Position numbers and translations under genes: made by a program. Shown piece by piece: positions 44,135 to 53,118 of a stretch of DNA of 64,000 bases. The notes below the pieces were generated by a model. It was given only the letters and a program-made list of their open reading frames with translations, ran no database searches and was not told where the DNA came from. The stretch's first letter is position 1. Each line of letters starts with the position of its first letter. This DNA is from Paenibacillus mucilaginosus 3016 (GTDB lineage: Bacteria; Bacillota; Bacilli; Paenibacillales; NBRC-103111): NCBI RefSeq assembly GCF_000250655.1, contig NC_016935.1, forward strand, positions 5,040,001 to 5,104,000, in the 5' to 3' direction.

Positions 44135-45649
44135 ATGTATCAAGCCATCATCGCGGAGGACAGCAAGCCGATCCAGCGCAATCTGAAATCCCTCCTGGCC
44201 GCCTCCGGACTGCCTGTTGAAGTGGCGGCCGCAGCCGCGAACGGTGAGGAAGCGCTGGAGCTGTGCCGGCAGCTTCCCGTCGACATCCTGATCACGGACA
44301 TCCGTATGCCGAAGATGGACGGTCTGACGCTCATCGACGAAGCCAAGAAAATCAATCCCGGGCTGAAGGCGGTGCTCATCAGCGGTTACAATGACTTTGA
44401 ATATACGCGCAGGGCGCTCAATCTGCAGGTATGCGACTATCTGCTGAAGCCTGTCGTCCCCGGCGAACTGATGGAGGTGATGCAGCGGGTCGTGGACCGG
44501 CTCGGGGAGGAGCGCGCGGCGGACAGCTCTTCGGTACTGGACGGCATCGTGGACCCTGCTGCCTGCGGAACGCTCCACCTGGATGCCTCTTTCCGGGAGG
44601 AGCCCAAGCGGGTGTGGGTCCTGCGCCGGCAGCCCTTCACGGTTCCTTCCGACCGCTGGGACCCCGCAGTGATCGCGCCCGCTTTGGCAGAAGCCTGGGG
44701 GCAAGCCCCTGTATGGGTGTATCCGACCCGTACGGAAGGGGAGCTCCTCCTGCTCTCGAATGCTTCGCCCGGTGAGCCGTTCCCCGCTGCTCCCGTGCTG
44801 CTGGAGAGCCTGAAGCGGGTGCTGGCGGAGTTCCGCCTCGAAGCGTCGGCTGCCTACAGCCCGAAGCCTGCGGAACCCCGGCAGATCCCGGATGAGTACC
44901 AACGAATGTCCCGGCTTCTGTACGAGCGTCTTGCGATAGGCAGACCCGTTGTGCTGGATGCCGGACCATCCCTTCAGCCTGCGGAGCCCTATGAGGAGAG
45001 TATCGAGCGGCTGTGCGGCGTGTATACCGACATGATCCGGAGGCTGCAGAAGGACCGTTTCCTGCTTCAGCTTGCCGGTCAGCTCAACGCCTGGAAGGAA
45101 ACCGCCCTCCCCGCCGCCGGGCTTGAGCGGTTTGTTGCACGGCTCGCCGCGGCGTTCGAGGCGTCGCTCCCCCCAGCCGCTGAGGGCGGCGGAAGGAACG
45201 TGCTCGAGCAGGCCGGGCGGCTCCTCGGTCAGCCGAGCTACGGCGGGTTCTGCTCGGGTCTGCTGGCGCTGGCCGGCGAATGCTTCGACGAGCTGCAGGC
45301 TTCGAACCGCAAGAGCGGCAGCGAGCTGTTCCTGAAGATCGACGAGCATCTGCGGACCAACCTGTACGCGCAGGTGACGATGAACGATCTGGCGCTGAAA
45401 TTCCATGTCAGTCCCTCCTACATCAGCCGGATCATGAAGAGATACTCGCAGAACACGTTCGTCCACCATTTTCTCGAGCTGAAGATCCACGAGGCGAAGC
45501 GGCTGATGGAAGCCCATCCGCAGATGTTAATCAAGGATATCTCGGATGCGCTCTGCTTTCACGATCAGCATTACTTCTCCAAGGTATTCAAGGAGTTCGC
45601 CGGCTGCAGCCCTTCTGAATACAGGGCGGCACTGAAGCCATCCGTATAG
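44135..45649 (+). CDS. YesN-type response regulator with AraC DNA-binding domain
   Basis: A 504-residue regulator. The receiver domain (1-120) has the phospho-acceptor Asp in DILITDIRMPKMDG and the Lys of YLLKPV. A long linker of about 270 residues follows, then two AraC-type helix-turn-helix motifs (LALKFHVSPSYISRIMKRYS and ISDALCFHDQHYFSKVFKEF). Partner of the kinase upstream; likely targets are the divergent importer genes. ATG 44135 follows GAAAGGAG. Ends in a strong terminator. Confidence 0.94.
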   Translation: MYQAIIAEDSKPIQRNLKSLLAASGLPVEVAAAAANGEEALELCRQLPVDILITDIRMPKMDGLTLIDEAKKINPGLKAVLISGYNDFEYTRRALNLQVCDYLLKPVVPGELMEVMQRVVDRLGEERAADSSSVLDGIVDPAACGTLHLDASFREEPKRVWVLRRQPFTVPSDRWDPAVIAPALAEAWGQAPVWVYPTRTEGELLLLSNASPGEPFPAAPVLLESLKRVLAEFRLEASAAYSPKPAEPRQIPDEYQRMSRLLYERLAIGRPVVLDAGPSLQPAEPYEESIERLCGVYTDMIRRLQKDRFLLQLAGQLNAWKETALPAAGLERFVARLAAAFEASLPPAAEGGGRNVLEQAGRLLGQPSYGGFCSGLLALAGECFDELQASNRKSGSELFLKIDEHLRTNLYAQVTMNDLALKFHVSPSYISRIMKRYSQNTFVHHFLELKIHEAKRLMEAHPQMLIKDISDALCFHDQHYFSKVFKEFAGCSPSEYRAALKPSV

Positions 45650-45660
45650 CAGCGCCAAGC

Positions 45661-45706
45661 ACAAAAAAGCTGGCTCCCTTATGTTCAAGGACACCAGCTT
45701 TTTTGC
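45661..45706. terminator. Bidirectional terminator
   Basis: Perfect stem AAAAAAGCTGG / CCAGCTTTTTT (45663-45673 with 45694-45704) between the converging response regulator and MerR-type genes. Confidence 0.92.
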
Positions 45707-45731
45707 TGCACCCTGGGGCGCGGGAATGCTT

Positions 45732-46484
45732 TTATGAATTCGCGGCCGCGTACGCTTGCGCCGCCGCATGAAGATAGTACGACAGCCCGGTTTGCTGGGC
45801 TTCGAGCATCCCCAGGTGGAAGTCGTCATTCAGGAAAAACTGCGTCTGCGCCGCAAATTCCTTCGGGGCTGCCGGATGGCCGTGCCGATGCAGAAACTCG
45901 AGGTGAGCCCGGATCCACTCGCCCACCTGGGCGTCATGATGCTTGACACCGTCCCTCAGGAAATCCGCCATCCCGTTCATGAAAGCCATGGCCTCCCGGG
46001 CTTGCTCATTCATCCCCTGAACCTCCGCTTCGCCAACCTGCAGAGGCTCCATGCCGTACGTTTCTGCCAAATGCTGATTTTGCCCGGACAGCGCCCGGTT
46101 CCATTCATCCTCGCTCCCGAAGCCTTTGAACAATGCTTTGTCATCCATAGGGGTTCCCTCCTTCATTGCGGCAATCGATTGCCGTAAAGTGTGCAGGATC
46201 GTGTCCAGTCTTTGCCGGCGGGCGGCAAGCAGCTCCTCCTGCTGCGACAGAACGGACAGCCGGTCCGCATGCTGATTCATCATTTGCTTGATTTGCTCCA
46301 GGGGCAGTTCCAGCTCCCTGTACACCAGAATCTCCTGCAGACGCTCCAGCTCTGTCGGTCCATACAGCCGATAACCGGCCTCACTCACCTTGCCGGGCAT
46401 CAGGAGACCGATCCGGTGATAATGATGCAGCGTCTTGATCGTCACACCTGACAGATCCGATACTTCTTTCACCGTGTACAACAA
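45732..46484 (-). CDS. MerR-family regulator with TipAS effector domain
   Basis: A regulator of about 250 residues. The N-terminal MerR winged helix (YTVKEVSDLSGVTIKTLHHY, then HRIGLLMP and GYRLYG) is followed by a dimerisation coiled coil (about 75-120) and a C-terminal TipAS-type all-helical domain (about 130-250), which in TipA binds thiopeptide antibiotics. The start is uncertain. The family normally begins just before this point; here two TTG codons (46484, 46481) and an ATA (46493) follow GGGAGG, and the only ATG (46580) is upstream of the likely promoter. I use TTG 46484. An elongated MerR-type promoter lies upstream, so it probably regulates itself. Confidence 0.85.
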   Translation of the reverse strand: MLYTVKEVSDLSGVTIKTLHHYHRIGLLMPGKVSEAGYRLYGPTELERLQEILVYRELELPLEQIKQMMNQHADRLSVLSQQEELLAARRQRLDTILHTLRQSIAAMKEGTPMDDKALFKGFGSEDEWNRALSGQNQHLAETYGMEPLQVGEAEVQGMNEQAREAMAFMNGMADFLRDGVKHHDAQVGEWIRAHLEFLHRHGHPAAPKEFAAQTQFFLNDDFHLGMLEAQQTGLSYYLHAAAQAYAAANS

Positions 46485-46513
46485 CTTGGTTATGTTCCCT
46501 CCCTTCTGTATGC

Positions 46514-46544
46514 AGTGTAAGGTCTTCCCCAAGAGGAGAGTCAA
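46514..46544 (-). promoter_or_regulatory. MerR-type promoter with 19-base spacer
   Basis: On the minus strand TTGACT (46539-46544), a 19-base spacer and TACACT (46514-46519). The spacer contains the dyad TCTT-GGGG-AAGA. Over-long spacers with a central dyad are the hallmark of promoters activated by MerR-family proteins, so this is the likely self-controlled promoter of the TipA-like gene. Confidence 0.65.
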
Positions 46545-46640
46545 GCGGCAGTCATGGACTTCAAAACAAAGTCCGAACAAATGCGAAACCCTCTGCTCGG
46601 GTTATGGTCATTGCAGTCATTGCAGTCTCCATCGATATTT

Positions 46641-46669
46641 TTGATCATGCTCATCACTTATTGTAGATA
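46641..46669 (+). promoter_or_regulatory. Probable promoter of the DapA-family gene
   Basis: TTGATC (46641-46646), 17-base spacer, TAGATA (46664-46669), about 60 bases before the ATG at 46730. A close fit to a sigma-A promoter. Confidence 0.4.
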
Positions 46670-46729
46670 ACACCGATACCAAACACCATGTTACGATAAG
46701 GTCACTGGAGAACCTGAGGAGGAAAAGGG

Positions 46730-47620
46730 ATGCTGAATGAAAGGGATCTGAAAGGGATATATGTACCGGTGGTGACCCCCTTCCTGCCGAATGCAGAGCT
46801 CGATCTGGATTCTTACCGGAACTACGTGGAGAAGCTGTTGGAAGAAGACATTCAAGGATTGGTCATTAACGGTACCACCGGGGAATCTCCTACCGTGTCT
46901 TGGGAAGAGGTGGTGGAGCTCGTAACCACGACGAAAGAGTGTATGTCTGCGAAGCGGAATCCCTTGCCGCTTGTCATTGGGACAGGAACGAATGACACCG
47001 TATCAACGGTGAAACGGACGGAAATGGCTGGAGTCATCGGCGCGGATGCGGTCCTGGTCGTCACCCCCTATTACAGCCGCCCCTCTCAAGAAGGCATTCT
47101 TGAACATTACCGGAGAGCGGCACAGGTCGGAGTACCGGTCATTGCCTACGAGGTCCCTTCCCGCACCGGTGTTCGGCTAACCGCGGATACGATCAAGAGG
47201 ATTCTGGATTTGGACGGAGTCATAGGTTTAAAAGACAGTTCGGGCGGCACCGGGCTCCACTCCGAGTTGACACGCCTTGGTACGAAGCCTGTTCTTTGCG
47301 GGGAGGACCTTTACTTTCATGCGATGCTAAGTCAAGGAGCCAGCGGAGGAATCCTTGCATCCGCCAATGTGAATACGTCCGCCTTCATCGATGTCTATCG
47401 TCTTGCCAGTCAAGGCAACTTGGCCGGCGCCAAACAGCAGTTCGATCTCCTGGTTCCCCTCATCCGAAGGTTATTCCAGGAATCCAACCCGGCACCTCTG
47501 AAGTGGCTGCTGGCCCGGCAGGGCATCCTATCCTCGGACACCGTCCGTTTACCCATGGGACCCATCACGCAAGCATTGCAGCAGGAATTGGAACGAACGA
47601 TACGGAATTCCGCAGAATAA
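46730..47620 (+). CDS. dapA: DapA-family aldolase (4-hydroxy-tetrahydrodipicolinate synthase)
   Basis: A 296-residue TIM-barrel lyase. The family condenses pyruvate with aspartate semialdehyde in lysine and diaminopimelate synthesis. Key features are NGTTGESPT (substrate loop), TPYYSRPSQEG (catalytic Tyr), YEVPSRTGV and GLKDSSG with the Schiff-base Lys. The family also includes N-acetylneuraminate lyase and other pyruvate aldolases. Because this gene stands alone rather than with asd or dapG, it could be a second copy with a specialised role. ATG 46730 follows GAGGAGG. Terminator at 47680-47721. Confidence 0.88.
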   Translation: MLNERDLKGIYVPVVTPFLPNAELDLDSYRNYVEKLLEEDIQGLVINGTTGESPTVSWEEVVELVTTTKECMSAKRNPLPLVIGTGTNDTVSTVKRTEMAGVIGADAVLVVTPYYSRPSQEGILEHYRRAAQVGVPVIAYEVPSRTGVRLTADTIKRILDLDGVIGLKDSSGGTGLHSELTRLGTKPVLCGEDLYFHAMLSQGASGGILASANVNTSAFIDVYRLASQGNLAGAKQQFDLLVPLIRRLFQESNPAPLKWLLARQGILSSDTVRLPMGPITQALQQELERTIRNSAE

Positions 47621-47678
47621 CGGGATTACCGCATTACAGCTCAGCGTCGGCTGCTCCTAATCTTGAGTCCTTATTTTT

Positions 47679-47722
47679 ACAAAAAGGCATAAGCCCGGTT
47701 TATCGGACTTATGCCTTTTTGT
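47679..47722. terminator. Bidirectional terminator
   Basis: Stem AAAAAGGCATAAG / CTTATGCCTTTTT with a CCGG-containing loop between the converging DapA-family and HxlR-family genes. Confidence 0.92.
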
Positions 47723-47751
47723 GCTGCCGCAAGTTACCTATAAGGGATTCC

Positions 47752-48108
47752 TTACTCTGCTGCAGCCGTATCCCACGTGTCCGCCTGTTTGCCCGGGCAG
47801 GTCAGCTCCGACTGCGCCCATGCCCGCATCGCGGCAAAGATCGGCTGAAGCCGCTTCCCGCGTTCGGTCAGCTCGTACTCAACGTGCAGGGGCACGCCGG
47901 GGTAGAGCGTGCGCGTCACGATGCCCTGCTCTTCGAGCAGCCGCAGCCGCTCGGTCAGCGTCTTGGGGCTGATCGGATGCAGGGAACGGCGCAGCTCGCC
48001 GAACCGCTTGATCCCGTTGAACAAATCCCGCAGGAGAAGCAGCGTCCACTTGCCGTCGAGCAGCTTCAGAACGGGTTCAATGGCGTCCGGACAATTCCGG
48101 TCGATCAT
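47752..48108 (-). CDS. HxlR-family transcriptional regulator
   Basis: A 118-residue winged-helix regulator. It has the family start with a conserved Cys (MIDRNCPDAIEPVLKLLDGK), which in relatives such as YodB senses thiol-reactive or quinone stress, then WTLLLLRDLFNGIKRFGEL and the recognition helix ISPKTLTERLRLLEEQ. The ATG at 48108 is six to seven bases after GGAGGG; the ATG at 48114 abuts it. Divergent from the dehalogenase-like gene, with repeats in the shared region, so that gene is its likely target. Confidence 0.9.
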   Translation of the reverse strand: MIDRNCPDAIEPVLKLLDGKWTLLLLRDLFNGIKRFGELRRSLHPISPKTLTERLRLLEEQGIVTRTLYPGVPLHVEYELTERGKRLQPIFAAMRAWAQSELTCPGKQADTWDTAAAE

Positions 48109-48120
48109 CGTCATCCCTCC

Positions 48121-48162
48121 GTAGTTCATTTTGTGAAACTACTGCACCTTTTTGTAACTACT
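48121..48162. promoter_or_regulatory. Repeat cluster in the HxlR/dehalogenase divergent promoter
   Basis: GTAGTT (48121-48126) and AACTAC (48137-48142) form an inverted repeat with a ten-base spacer. The AACTACT arm occurs again as a direct copy at 48156-48162, both preceded by TTGT. This is the probable HxlR operator. Confidence 0.5.
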
Positions 48163-48236
48163 TTTCAAATGTACCATGGCTGGCTATGATTGGGAAAGAA
48201 AAAGCACTGATGCGCTCAGGGCCGAAGGAGGCTGAC

Positions 48237-49115
48237 ATGAAAAGACCATTCCAAGTGGATTCGGCAGAGTACCCGTTCCGGGACCACTGGCTGCCTTACC
48301 GTGACGGATTCATACACTATGTTGACGAAGGACAGGGACCGGCCGTGCTGCTCTTGCACGGCAACCCCACCTGGTCCTACCTGTACCGGAATATCATCAA
48401 GGAGCTGCGCGGGCCATTCCGCCTGATCGCACCCGACTACCCTGGACTCGGCATGTCCAAAGCGCCTTCCGGTTATGGCTTTACGCCGCAAGAGCATGCC
48501 GAAGCCGTCACTGAGCTCATCTCCCGCCTGGAGCTGCAAGACTTCATCCTTGTGGTCCAGGATTGGGGCGGACCCGTCGGCCTACGCTATGCGGTCCGGC
48601 ACCGAGACAACCTCCGCGGCCTTGTCGTGATGAACACCTGGGCCTGGCCCGCGAAGCGCCTCCCGATGAAGCTGTTTTCACTGGCCATGGGCGGCTGGCC
48701 TCTCGGGTATTGGCTGCAGACGCGGCGTAACTTTTTTGCACGGGTCATTATGCCCAGCGGCATTCACCACAAGAGCAAGGTGACCGACAGCCTGAAGCGC
48801 GCTTATACCGACCCCTTCCCCACACCGGCTTCCCGGAAGCCGACCTGGGTCTTCCCCCGGCAGATCCGCAAAGCCGGGCCGTGGCTCGCCGAGCTGGAAG
48901 CGGGACTCGGGCAGCTCTCCGGCGTGCCCGCTCACATCCTCTGGGGAACGAAGGACAGCGCCGGCTTCCCGCTCGAGGAGATGAGGAAGTGGCAGAGCTA
49001 TCTGCCGAATCACGAGACCGAGATCCTGGAGGACGCTTCGCACTATGTACAGGAGGACCGGCCGGACCGTGTCGCAGCCGCGATCCGGAGCGTCCATCAA
49101 CGGAGTATAATCTAA
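48237..49115 (+). CDS. Haloalkane dehalogenase-like alpha/beta hydrolase
   Basis: A 292-residue alpha/beta hydrolase with the haloalkane dehalogenase pattern: LLLHGNPTWSYLYRN (oxyanion region and the halide-binding Asn43), the nucleophile Asp109 next to the halide-binding Trp110 in LVVQDWGGPVGLRY, and the catalytic His in DASHYVQEDRPD near the C terminus. It would hydrolyse carbon-halogen bonds, though related proteins act on epoxides or esters. ATG 48237 follows GAAGGAGG. It is divergent from the HxlR regulator and 33 bases from the next gene, so the two may form an operon. Confidence 0.87.
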   Translation: MKRPFQVDSAEYPFRDHWLPYRDGFIHYVDEGQGPAVLLLHGNPTWSYLYRNIIKELRGPFRLIAPDYPGLGMSKAPSGYGFTPQEHAEAVTELISRLELQDFILVVQDWGGPVGLRYAVRHRDNLRGLVVMNTWAWPAKRLPMKLFSLAMGGWPLGYWLQTRRNFFARVIMPSGIHHKSKVTDSLKRAYTDPFPTPASRKPTWVFPRQIRKAGPWLAELEAGLGQLSGVPAHILWGTKDSAGFPLEEMRKWQSYLPNHETEILEDASHYVQEDRPDRVAAAIRSVHQRSII

Positions 49116-49148
49116 AATCCATATTCCCATTTCCAAGGAGGAGTTTCT

Positions 49149-49658
49149 ATGAAAACCATACTATGGGCCGCCTTAACCGCCAATGGCAACTATGCGCAGT
49201 CCAGTCCCGAGAACCCGCCCAAACCGGAGGCTTTCGCCGATTTCGTGACACAGGCCCAAGCGGCCGGCAATTTCATGGTCGGCCGCCGCACGTTCGAGGC
49301 TTTGCTGGCCGGGGGAGGCGAGAGCGCCTTAGACGGTTTGGACATCGTCGTCGTCTCGAAGGGCGCCCAGGCGATGCCTGGCGTCACTTTGGCTCGCTCG
49401 CCGCAGGAAGCCCTCGCCTTCCTGGAGCGGCGGGGACATCGCGCCGCTCTCCTCTCCGGAGGCGCGGACCTGCATAACGCTTTCCTGGAGGCCGGGCTCG
49501 TCGATGAGATCATCTTCGTCATCGCTCCCGTGCTGGAAGGCAAAGGCTTGAATCTCCTGATCGATCAGGAGAAGTATACGTACAAGAACGTCGAGCTCCT
49601 TGACTGCAAGCCGCTGGGCGGCGGCGTCATTCAACTGCGGTATGCGGTTGGCAGGTAG
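49149..49658 (+). CDS. Dihydrofolate-reductase/RibD-like reductase
   Basis: A 169-residue protein of the RibD C-terminal/DHFR-like superfamily, probably an NADPH-dependent reductase. It starts MKTILWAALTANGNYA with the fold's first strand; FMVGRRTFEAL matches the family MGRRTYE motif and ALLSGGADLHNAFLEAGLVD the nucleotide-binding part. It is not a true FolA: the folate-binding Asp pattern is missing. ATG 49149 follows AAGGAGGAG. Probably transcribed with the hydrolase upstream, with a hairpin after it. Substrate unknown. Confidence 0.83.
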   Translation: MKTILWAALTANGNYAQSSPENPPKPEAFADFVTQAQAAGNFMVGRRTFEALLAGGGESALDGLDIVVVSKGAQAMPGVTLARSPQEALAFLERRGHRAALLSGGADLHNAFLEAGLVDEIIFVIAPVLEGKGLNLLIDQEKYTYKNVELLDCKPLGGGVIQLRYAVGR

Positions 49659-49718
49659 CGTATCAGGAGGTTCTTAAACACGGAGGATCGATCTCCATAT
49701 TCCATCGACTCAAACCAT

Positions 49719-49750
49719 CAGAGGCCGCCGTTATGGGCGGCCTTGCTGTT
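49719..49750 (+). terminator. Terminator of the hydrolase/reductase genes
   Basis: Stem AGGCCGCC / GGCGGCCT (49722-49729 with 49736-49743) followed by TGCTGTTTTC. Confidence 0.8.
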
Positions 49751-49888
49751 TTCAATGAGCTGGTTTGAACCGGCAGCTTGTCTCATCCGATCATTTTCTA
49801 CCCTCCTCCTGATCTCGCTCTCCTACCGTAATCCGACAGATTTCGTACAATAGACATATACACGACTCAGGAATACAGGAGGGCAATC

Positions 49889-51217
49889 ATGAAAAAAATC
49901 ACCTCATTCTCAGCCGCGATGCTGGCTGCGTCCGTACTGCTCGCCGGCTGCGGCGGCGGCGATCCGGCGGCGGAAGGCTCGGGCTCCGCATCCGGCGGCG
50001 CGGACGGCAAGGTCAAGCTGACCTTATGGCATAACTGGTCCGGCCAGGACGCCAAGGCGGTGGCGATGCGCAAAATCCTCGACGACTTCAAGGCGGCCAA
50101 CGCCGATATCGAGCTCGAGGTGGAAGGACTGCCGACGGACGGCCTGAAGACGAGACTGAAGACAGTGGCCGCGGCCAACGAGATGCCGGATCTGTTCGTG
50201 ATGTGGCCCGACGCCATGACCAAGGAGTTCGTCGCGGGCAATCTGCTCCAGCCGGTCAATGAATTCCTGGATTCCAAGCCGGAGTGGAAAAACAACTTCA
50301 TTCCGAACGCCCTTGACGGATACACGGTGGACGGCAAAATCTACTCCGTTCCGATGAACCTGTCACCGAGCTCCTTCATCTACTACAACCAAGCCCTGTT
50401 CGACCAGCATGGCGTCAGCGTGCCGAAGACCTGGGACGAGCTGCTCGCCGCCGTCAAGACCTTCAACGACAAGCAGATCATTCCGATCGCGCTGGGCAAC
50501 AAGGCCAACTGGGCGGTGCAGTCCACGATCTTCAGCGCCGTGGCCGACCGGGTAACGGGAACCGACTGGTTCCTGAAGGCCGTGAAGCAGGACGGCGCGA
50601 AGTTCACGGACCCGCAGTTCATCGAGGCCTTGAACAGGCTGAAGGAGCTCGGCGATGCCAAGGCGTTCCAGACCGGCTTCAACAGCATCGACCAGAACCA
50701 GATGAGACAGCTGTATTTCCAGGGGAAAGCGGCCATGTTCATCGACGGCGGCTGGGCCATGGCCGATGTGGTCGCCAACGCGCCCAAAGAGGTGCTGGCT
50801 CAGACCCACGTAGCCCTGCTCCCTCCGATCCCAGGCGGCAAAGGCGAAGCGCAGTCGACCTCCGGCGTGGTCGGCACGGGCCTTGGCGTGAGCCAATCCC
50901 TGAGCGGCGCCAAGAAGGATGCCGCCCTCAAGCTCTTCTATGCGCTGGCCGGTCCGGAAGGCCAGCAGGCGACGCTGAACAGCAGCACGCTGGTCAGCTA
51001 CAAGCTTGAGCTCGATCCTTCCAAAGCGCATCCGCTGTTCGTAGAGCTTCATGAGCTGATGAAAACGACGAAGCTGAGTCCGGTCTACGACGCCAAGCTG
51101 AGCTCCGCTGCGGTCGAGGTCATTAACAACAGCCTGCAGGAGCTGCTGATGGGCGGAAGCCCCGAGGCCGTCGCGAAGAAAATTCAGGATGCACAGGCCG
51201 GAGCGCTCGGCAAATAA
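49889..51217 (+). CDS. Sugar-binding lipoprotein of ABC importer (beta-mannoside locus)
   Basis: A 442-residue family 1 solute-binding protein, first gene of a six-gene locus. Lipoprotein signal MKKITSFSAAMLAASVLLAGC with the acylated Cys at 21 and a Gly/Ser linker. Binding-fold motifs KLTLWHNWSGQDAKAV, EVEGLPTDGLKTRLKT and MWPDAMTKEF. ATG 49889 follows AGGAGGG. The location before two permeases, a YesM/YesN pair and a GH2 beta-mannosidase suggests it binds a short beta-mannoside or a related oligosaccharide from plant or fungal glycans. Confidence 0.93.
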   Translation: MKKITSFSAAMLAASVLLAGCGGGDPAAEGSGSASGGADGKVKLTLWHNWSGQDAKAVAMRKILDDFKAANADIELEVEGLPTDGLKTRLKTVAAANEMPDLFVMWPDAMTKEFVAGNLLQPVNEFLDSKPEWKNNFIPNALDGYTVDGKIYSVPMNLSPSSFIYYNQALFDQHGVSVPKTWDELLAAVKTFNDKQIIPIALGNKANWAVQSTIFSAVADRVTGTDWFLKAVKQDGAKFTDPQFIEALNRLKELGDAKAFQTGFNSIDQNQMRQLYFQGKAAMFIDGGWAMADVVANAPKEVLAQTHVALLPPIPGGKGEAQSTSGVVGTGLGVSQSLSGAKKDAALKLFYALAGPEGQQATLNSSTLVSYKLELDPSKAHPLFVELHELMKTTKLSPVYDAKLSSAAVEVINNSLQELLMGGSPEAVAKKIQDAQAGALGK

Positions 51218-51296
51218 CGTCAGGCCCCGAACCTTCCAGCCCTCCACTGCGGTGGCAGGGCTGATTCCACTTACGAGCCAAAGGATGTGAACCCTT

Positions 51297-52172
51297 TTGA
51301 ATACGATTGCCGTGCGCAGATTTGTTGTGCTCAGCCTCACCCCCGCTCTGCTCATTTATGCTTTGTTCGTGTTCGTCCCGGTCATCTGGTCCAGTTATTA
51401 CAGCTTCTTCGACTGGAAAGGGATCGGTGCGGCCAAGTTCATCGGCCTCCGCAACTACGCCGAGATCATCCAGGATCCCATCTTCTGGCGCGCCTTGAAG
51501 AACAACGTGATCTTCGTCCTGGTCTCGGTCTTCGGGCAGCTCCCCGTCGCGCTGGTCCTCGCCATTGTGCTGCATAAGAGCAATGCCCTGCAGCGGTTCA
51601 TCCGCTCCGCCGTGTTCGTCCCGATGGTGCTGTCCTCCGTGGTCATCGGGATGATCTGGCAGTATATCTACCATCCGCAGATCGGCATACTGAACTTTTT
51701 GCTGGATAAGGCGGGTCTGCCGCACTGGAAGCTCGAGTGGCTGTCCGATGCCAAGATTGCGATCTTCGCGCTGGCCCCTCCCCTGGTCTGGAGCTTCGTA
51801 GGACTCTATCTCATCATCTTCATCTCGGCCTTCCAGAATATCCCCGGCGACATTCATGATGCGGCCCAGATCGACGGCGCGGAGGGCGCACGCAAGCTGT
51901 TCTCCGTCACGCTGCCCATGATCTGGAGCACCGTGCAGATTGCGATCATCCTGTGCATCTCCGGCAGCCTCAAGTCCTTCGACCTTGTCTATGTGATGAC
52001 CAAGGGCGGACCCGCCCACGCGACGGAGCTGCTCGCGACCTACATGTACAATTCGACGTTCTCTTCCTACCGCTACGGGTTCGGGAGCGCCATATCCACG
52101 TCGATTGTACTGATCTCCCTGATCTTCATCGGTCTCAGCCAATGGCTCACCAGCCGCACATCCAAAAAGTAA
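51297..52172 (+). CDS. Sugar ABC transporter permease (MalF/UgpA type)
   Basis: A 291-residue permease with six membrane segments (FVVLSLTPALLIYALFVFVP first) and the EAA loop IHDAAQIDGAEGARKLFSVT. The start is TTG 51297, with AAAGGA about ten bases upstream. It lies 79 bases after the binding protein and 20 bases before the second permease. Confidence 0.93.
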   Translation: MNTIAVRRFVVLSLTPALLIYALFVFVPVIWSSYYSFFDWKGIGAAKFIGLRNYAEIIQDPIFWRALKNNVIFVLVSVFGQLPVALVLAIVLHKSNALQRFIRSAVFVPMVLSSVVIGMIWQYIYHPQIGILNFLLDKAGLPHWKLEWLSDAKIAIFALAPPLVWSFVGLYLIIFISAFQNIPGDIHDAAQIDGAEGARKLFSVTLPMIWSTVQIAIILCISGSLKSFDLVYVMTKGGPAHATELLATYMYNSTFSSYRYGFGSAISTSIVLISLIFIGLSQWLTSRTSKK

Positions 52173-52192
52173 TCTGAGAGGAGGAACCTCCC

Positions 52193-53071
52193 ATGCATCC
52201 GACCGCCGTACAGCCGAGGCCCGCTCCCCTTGCCGGAGGACGCCGCTTCCCCCGCGCGTGGAAGCAAGGAACCCTTTGGACGTTCCTGACACTTTATGCT
52301 ATGTTAACGTTATACCCGCTCTTCTGGCTCGTCATCTCTTCGTTCAAGTCGAATGCGGAGTTTTTCAACCGGCCGTTCGCCCTGCCCTCTTCCTGGCAGT
52401 TCACCAACTTCGTGACGGCCTGGCAGTCCTCGAAGATGGGGCTCGCCTTCTTCAATTCCATTATCGTGTCGGGAGCTTCCCTGGTCCTGACGTTATTCGT
52501 CACCTCCCTCGCGGCGTATGTGCTGGCCCGCCTTCCGTTCCGATTCAAGGGGGCCGTCCTGACCTTCTTTGTGATCGGCATGCTGATTCCGATTCACAGC
52601 ACCCTGGTTCCGCTCTTCATTCTGATGAAGCAGATCGGGCTGCTCAATTCGTACTGGGCCCTCATTTTGCCGTATACGGCCTTCGCTCTGCCGACAGCCA
52701 TCTTCGTCTTGACCGCTTACCTCTCTTCGGTGCCCAAAGAAATCGAAGAAGCGGCTTATATCGACGGTACCGGCCTGTGGGGCGTCTTCTGGCGGATCAT
52801 GCTGCCGATCTCGCTGCCGGCGCTGTCCACCGTCATCATTCTCAGCTTTCTGCATTTTTGGAACGACTTTTCGTTCGCTCTTGTGTTTATCAGCAAAAGT
52901 ACATTGAAAACGCTGCCGCTCGCCATCGCCAACTTCGCCGACGGCTACCAGACCGACTACGGCCTGACGCTCGCCGCCATGACCATGGCCATCCTGCCGA
53001 CGATCGGGGTCTATCTCGCCTTCCAGGAACAGGTGATGAAAGGCATGACGGCGGGCGCGGTCAAAGGCTGA
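52193..53071 (+). CDS. Sugar ABC transporter permease (MalG/UgpE type)
   Basis: A 292-residue permease. An Arg/Pro-rich N terminus precedes six membrane segments (WTFLTLYAMLTLYPLFWLVI first). The EAA loop is EIEEAAYIDGTGLWGVFWRI and it ends QVMKGMTAGAVKG as usual for this subunit. ATG 52193 follows GAGAGGAGG. Second permease of the mannoside locus. Confidence 0.93.
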   Translation: MHPTAVQPRPAPLAGGRRFPRAWKQGTLWTFLTLYAMLTLYPLFWLVISSFKSNAEFFNRPFALPSSWQFTNFVTAWQSSKMGLAFFNSIIVSGASLVLTLFVTSLAAYVLARLPFRFKGAVLTFFVIGMLIPIHSTLVPLFILMKQIGLLNSYWALILPYTAFALPTAIFVLTAYLSSVPKEIEEAAYIDGTGLWGVFWRIMLPISLPALSTVIILSFLHFWNDFSFALVFISKSTLKTLPLAIANFADGYQTDYGLTLAAMTMAILPTIGVYLAFQEQVMKGMTAGAVKG

Positions 53072-53118
53072 GGGCAGCCCTTCATATCCACAACAACGAC
53101 CCGGGGAGGAATACAGGT

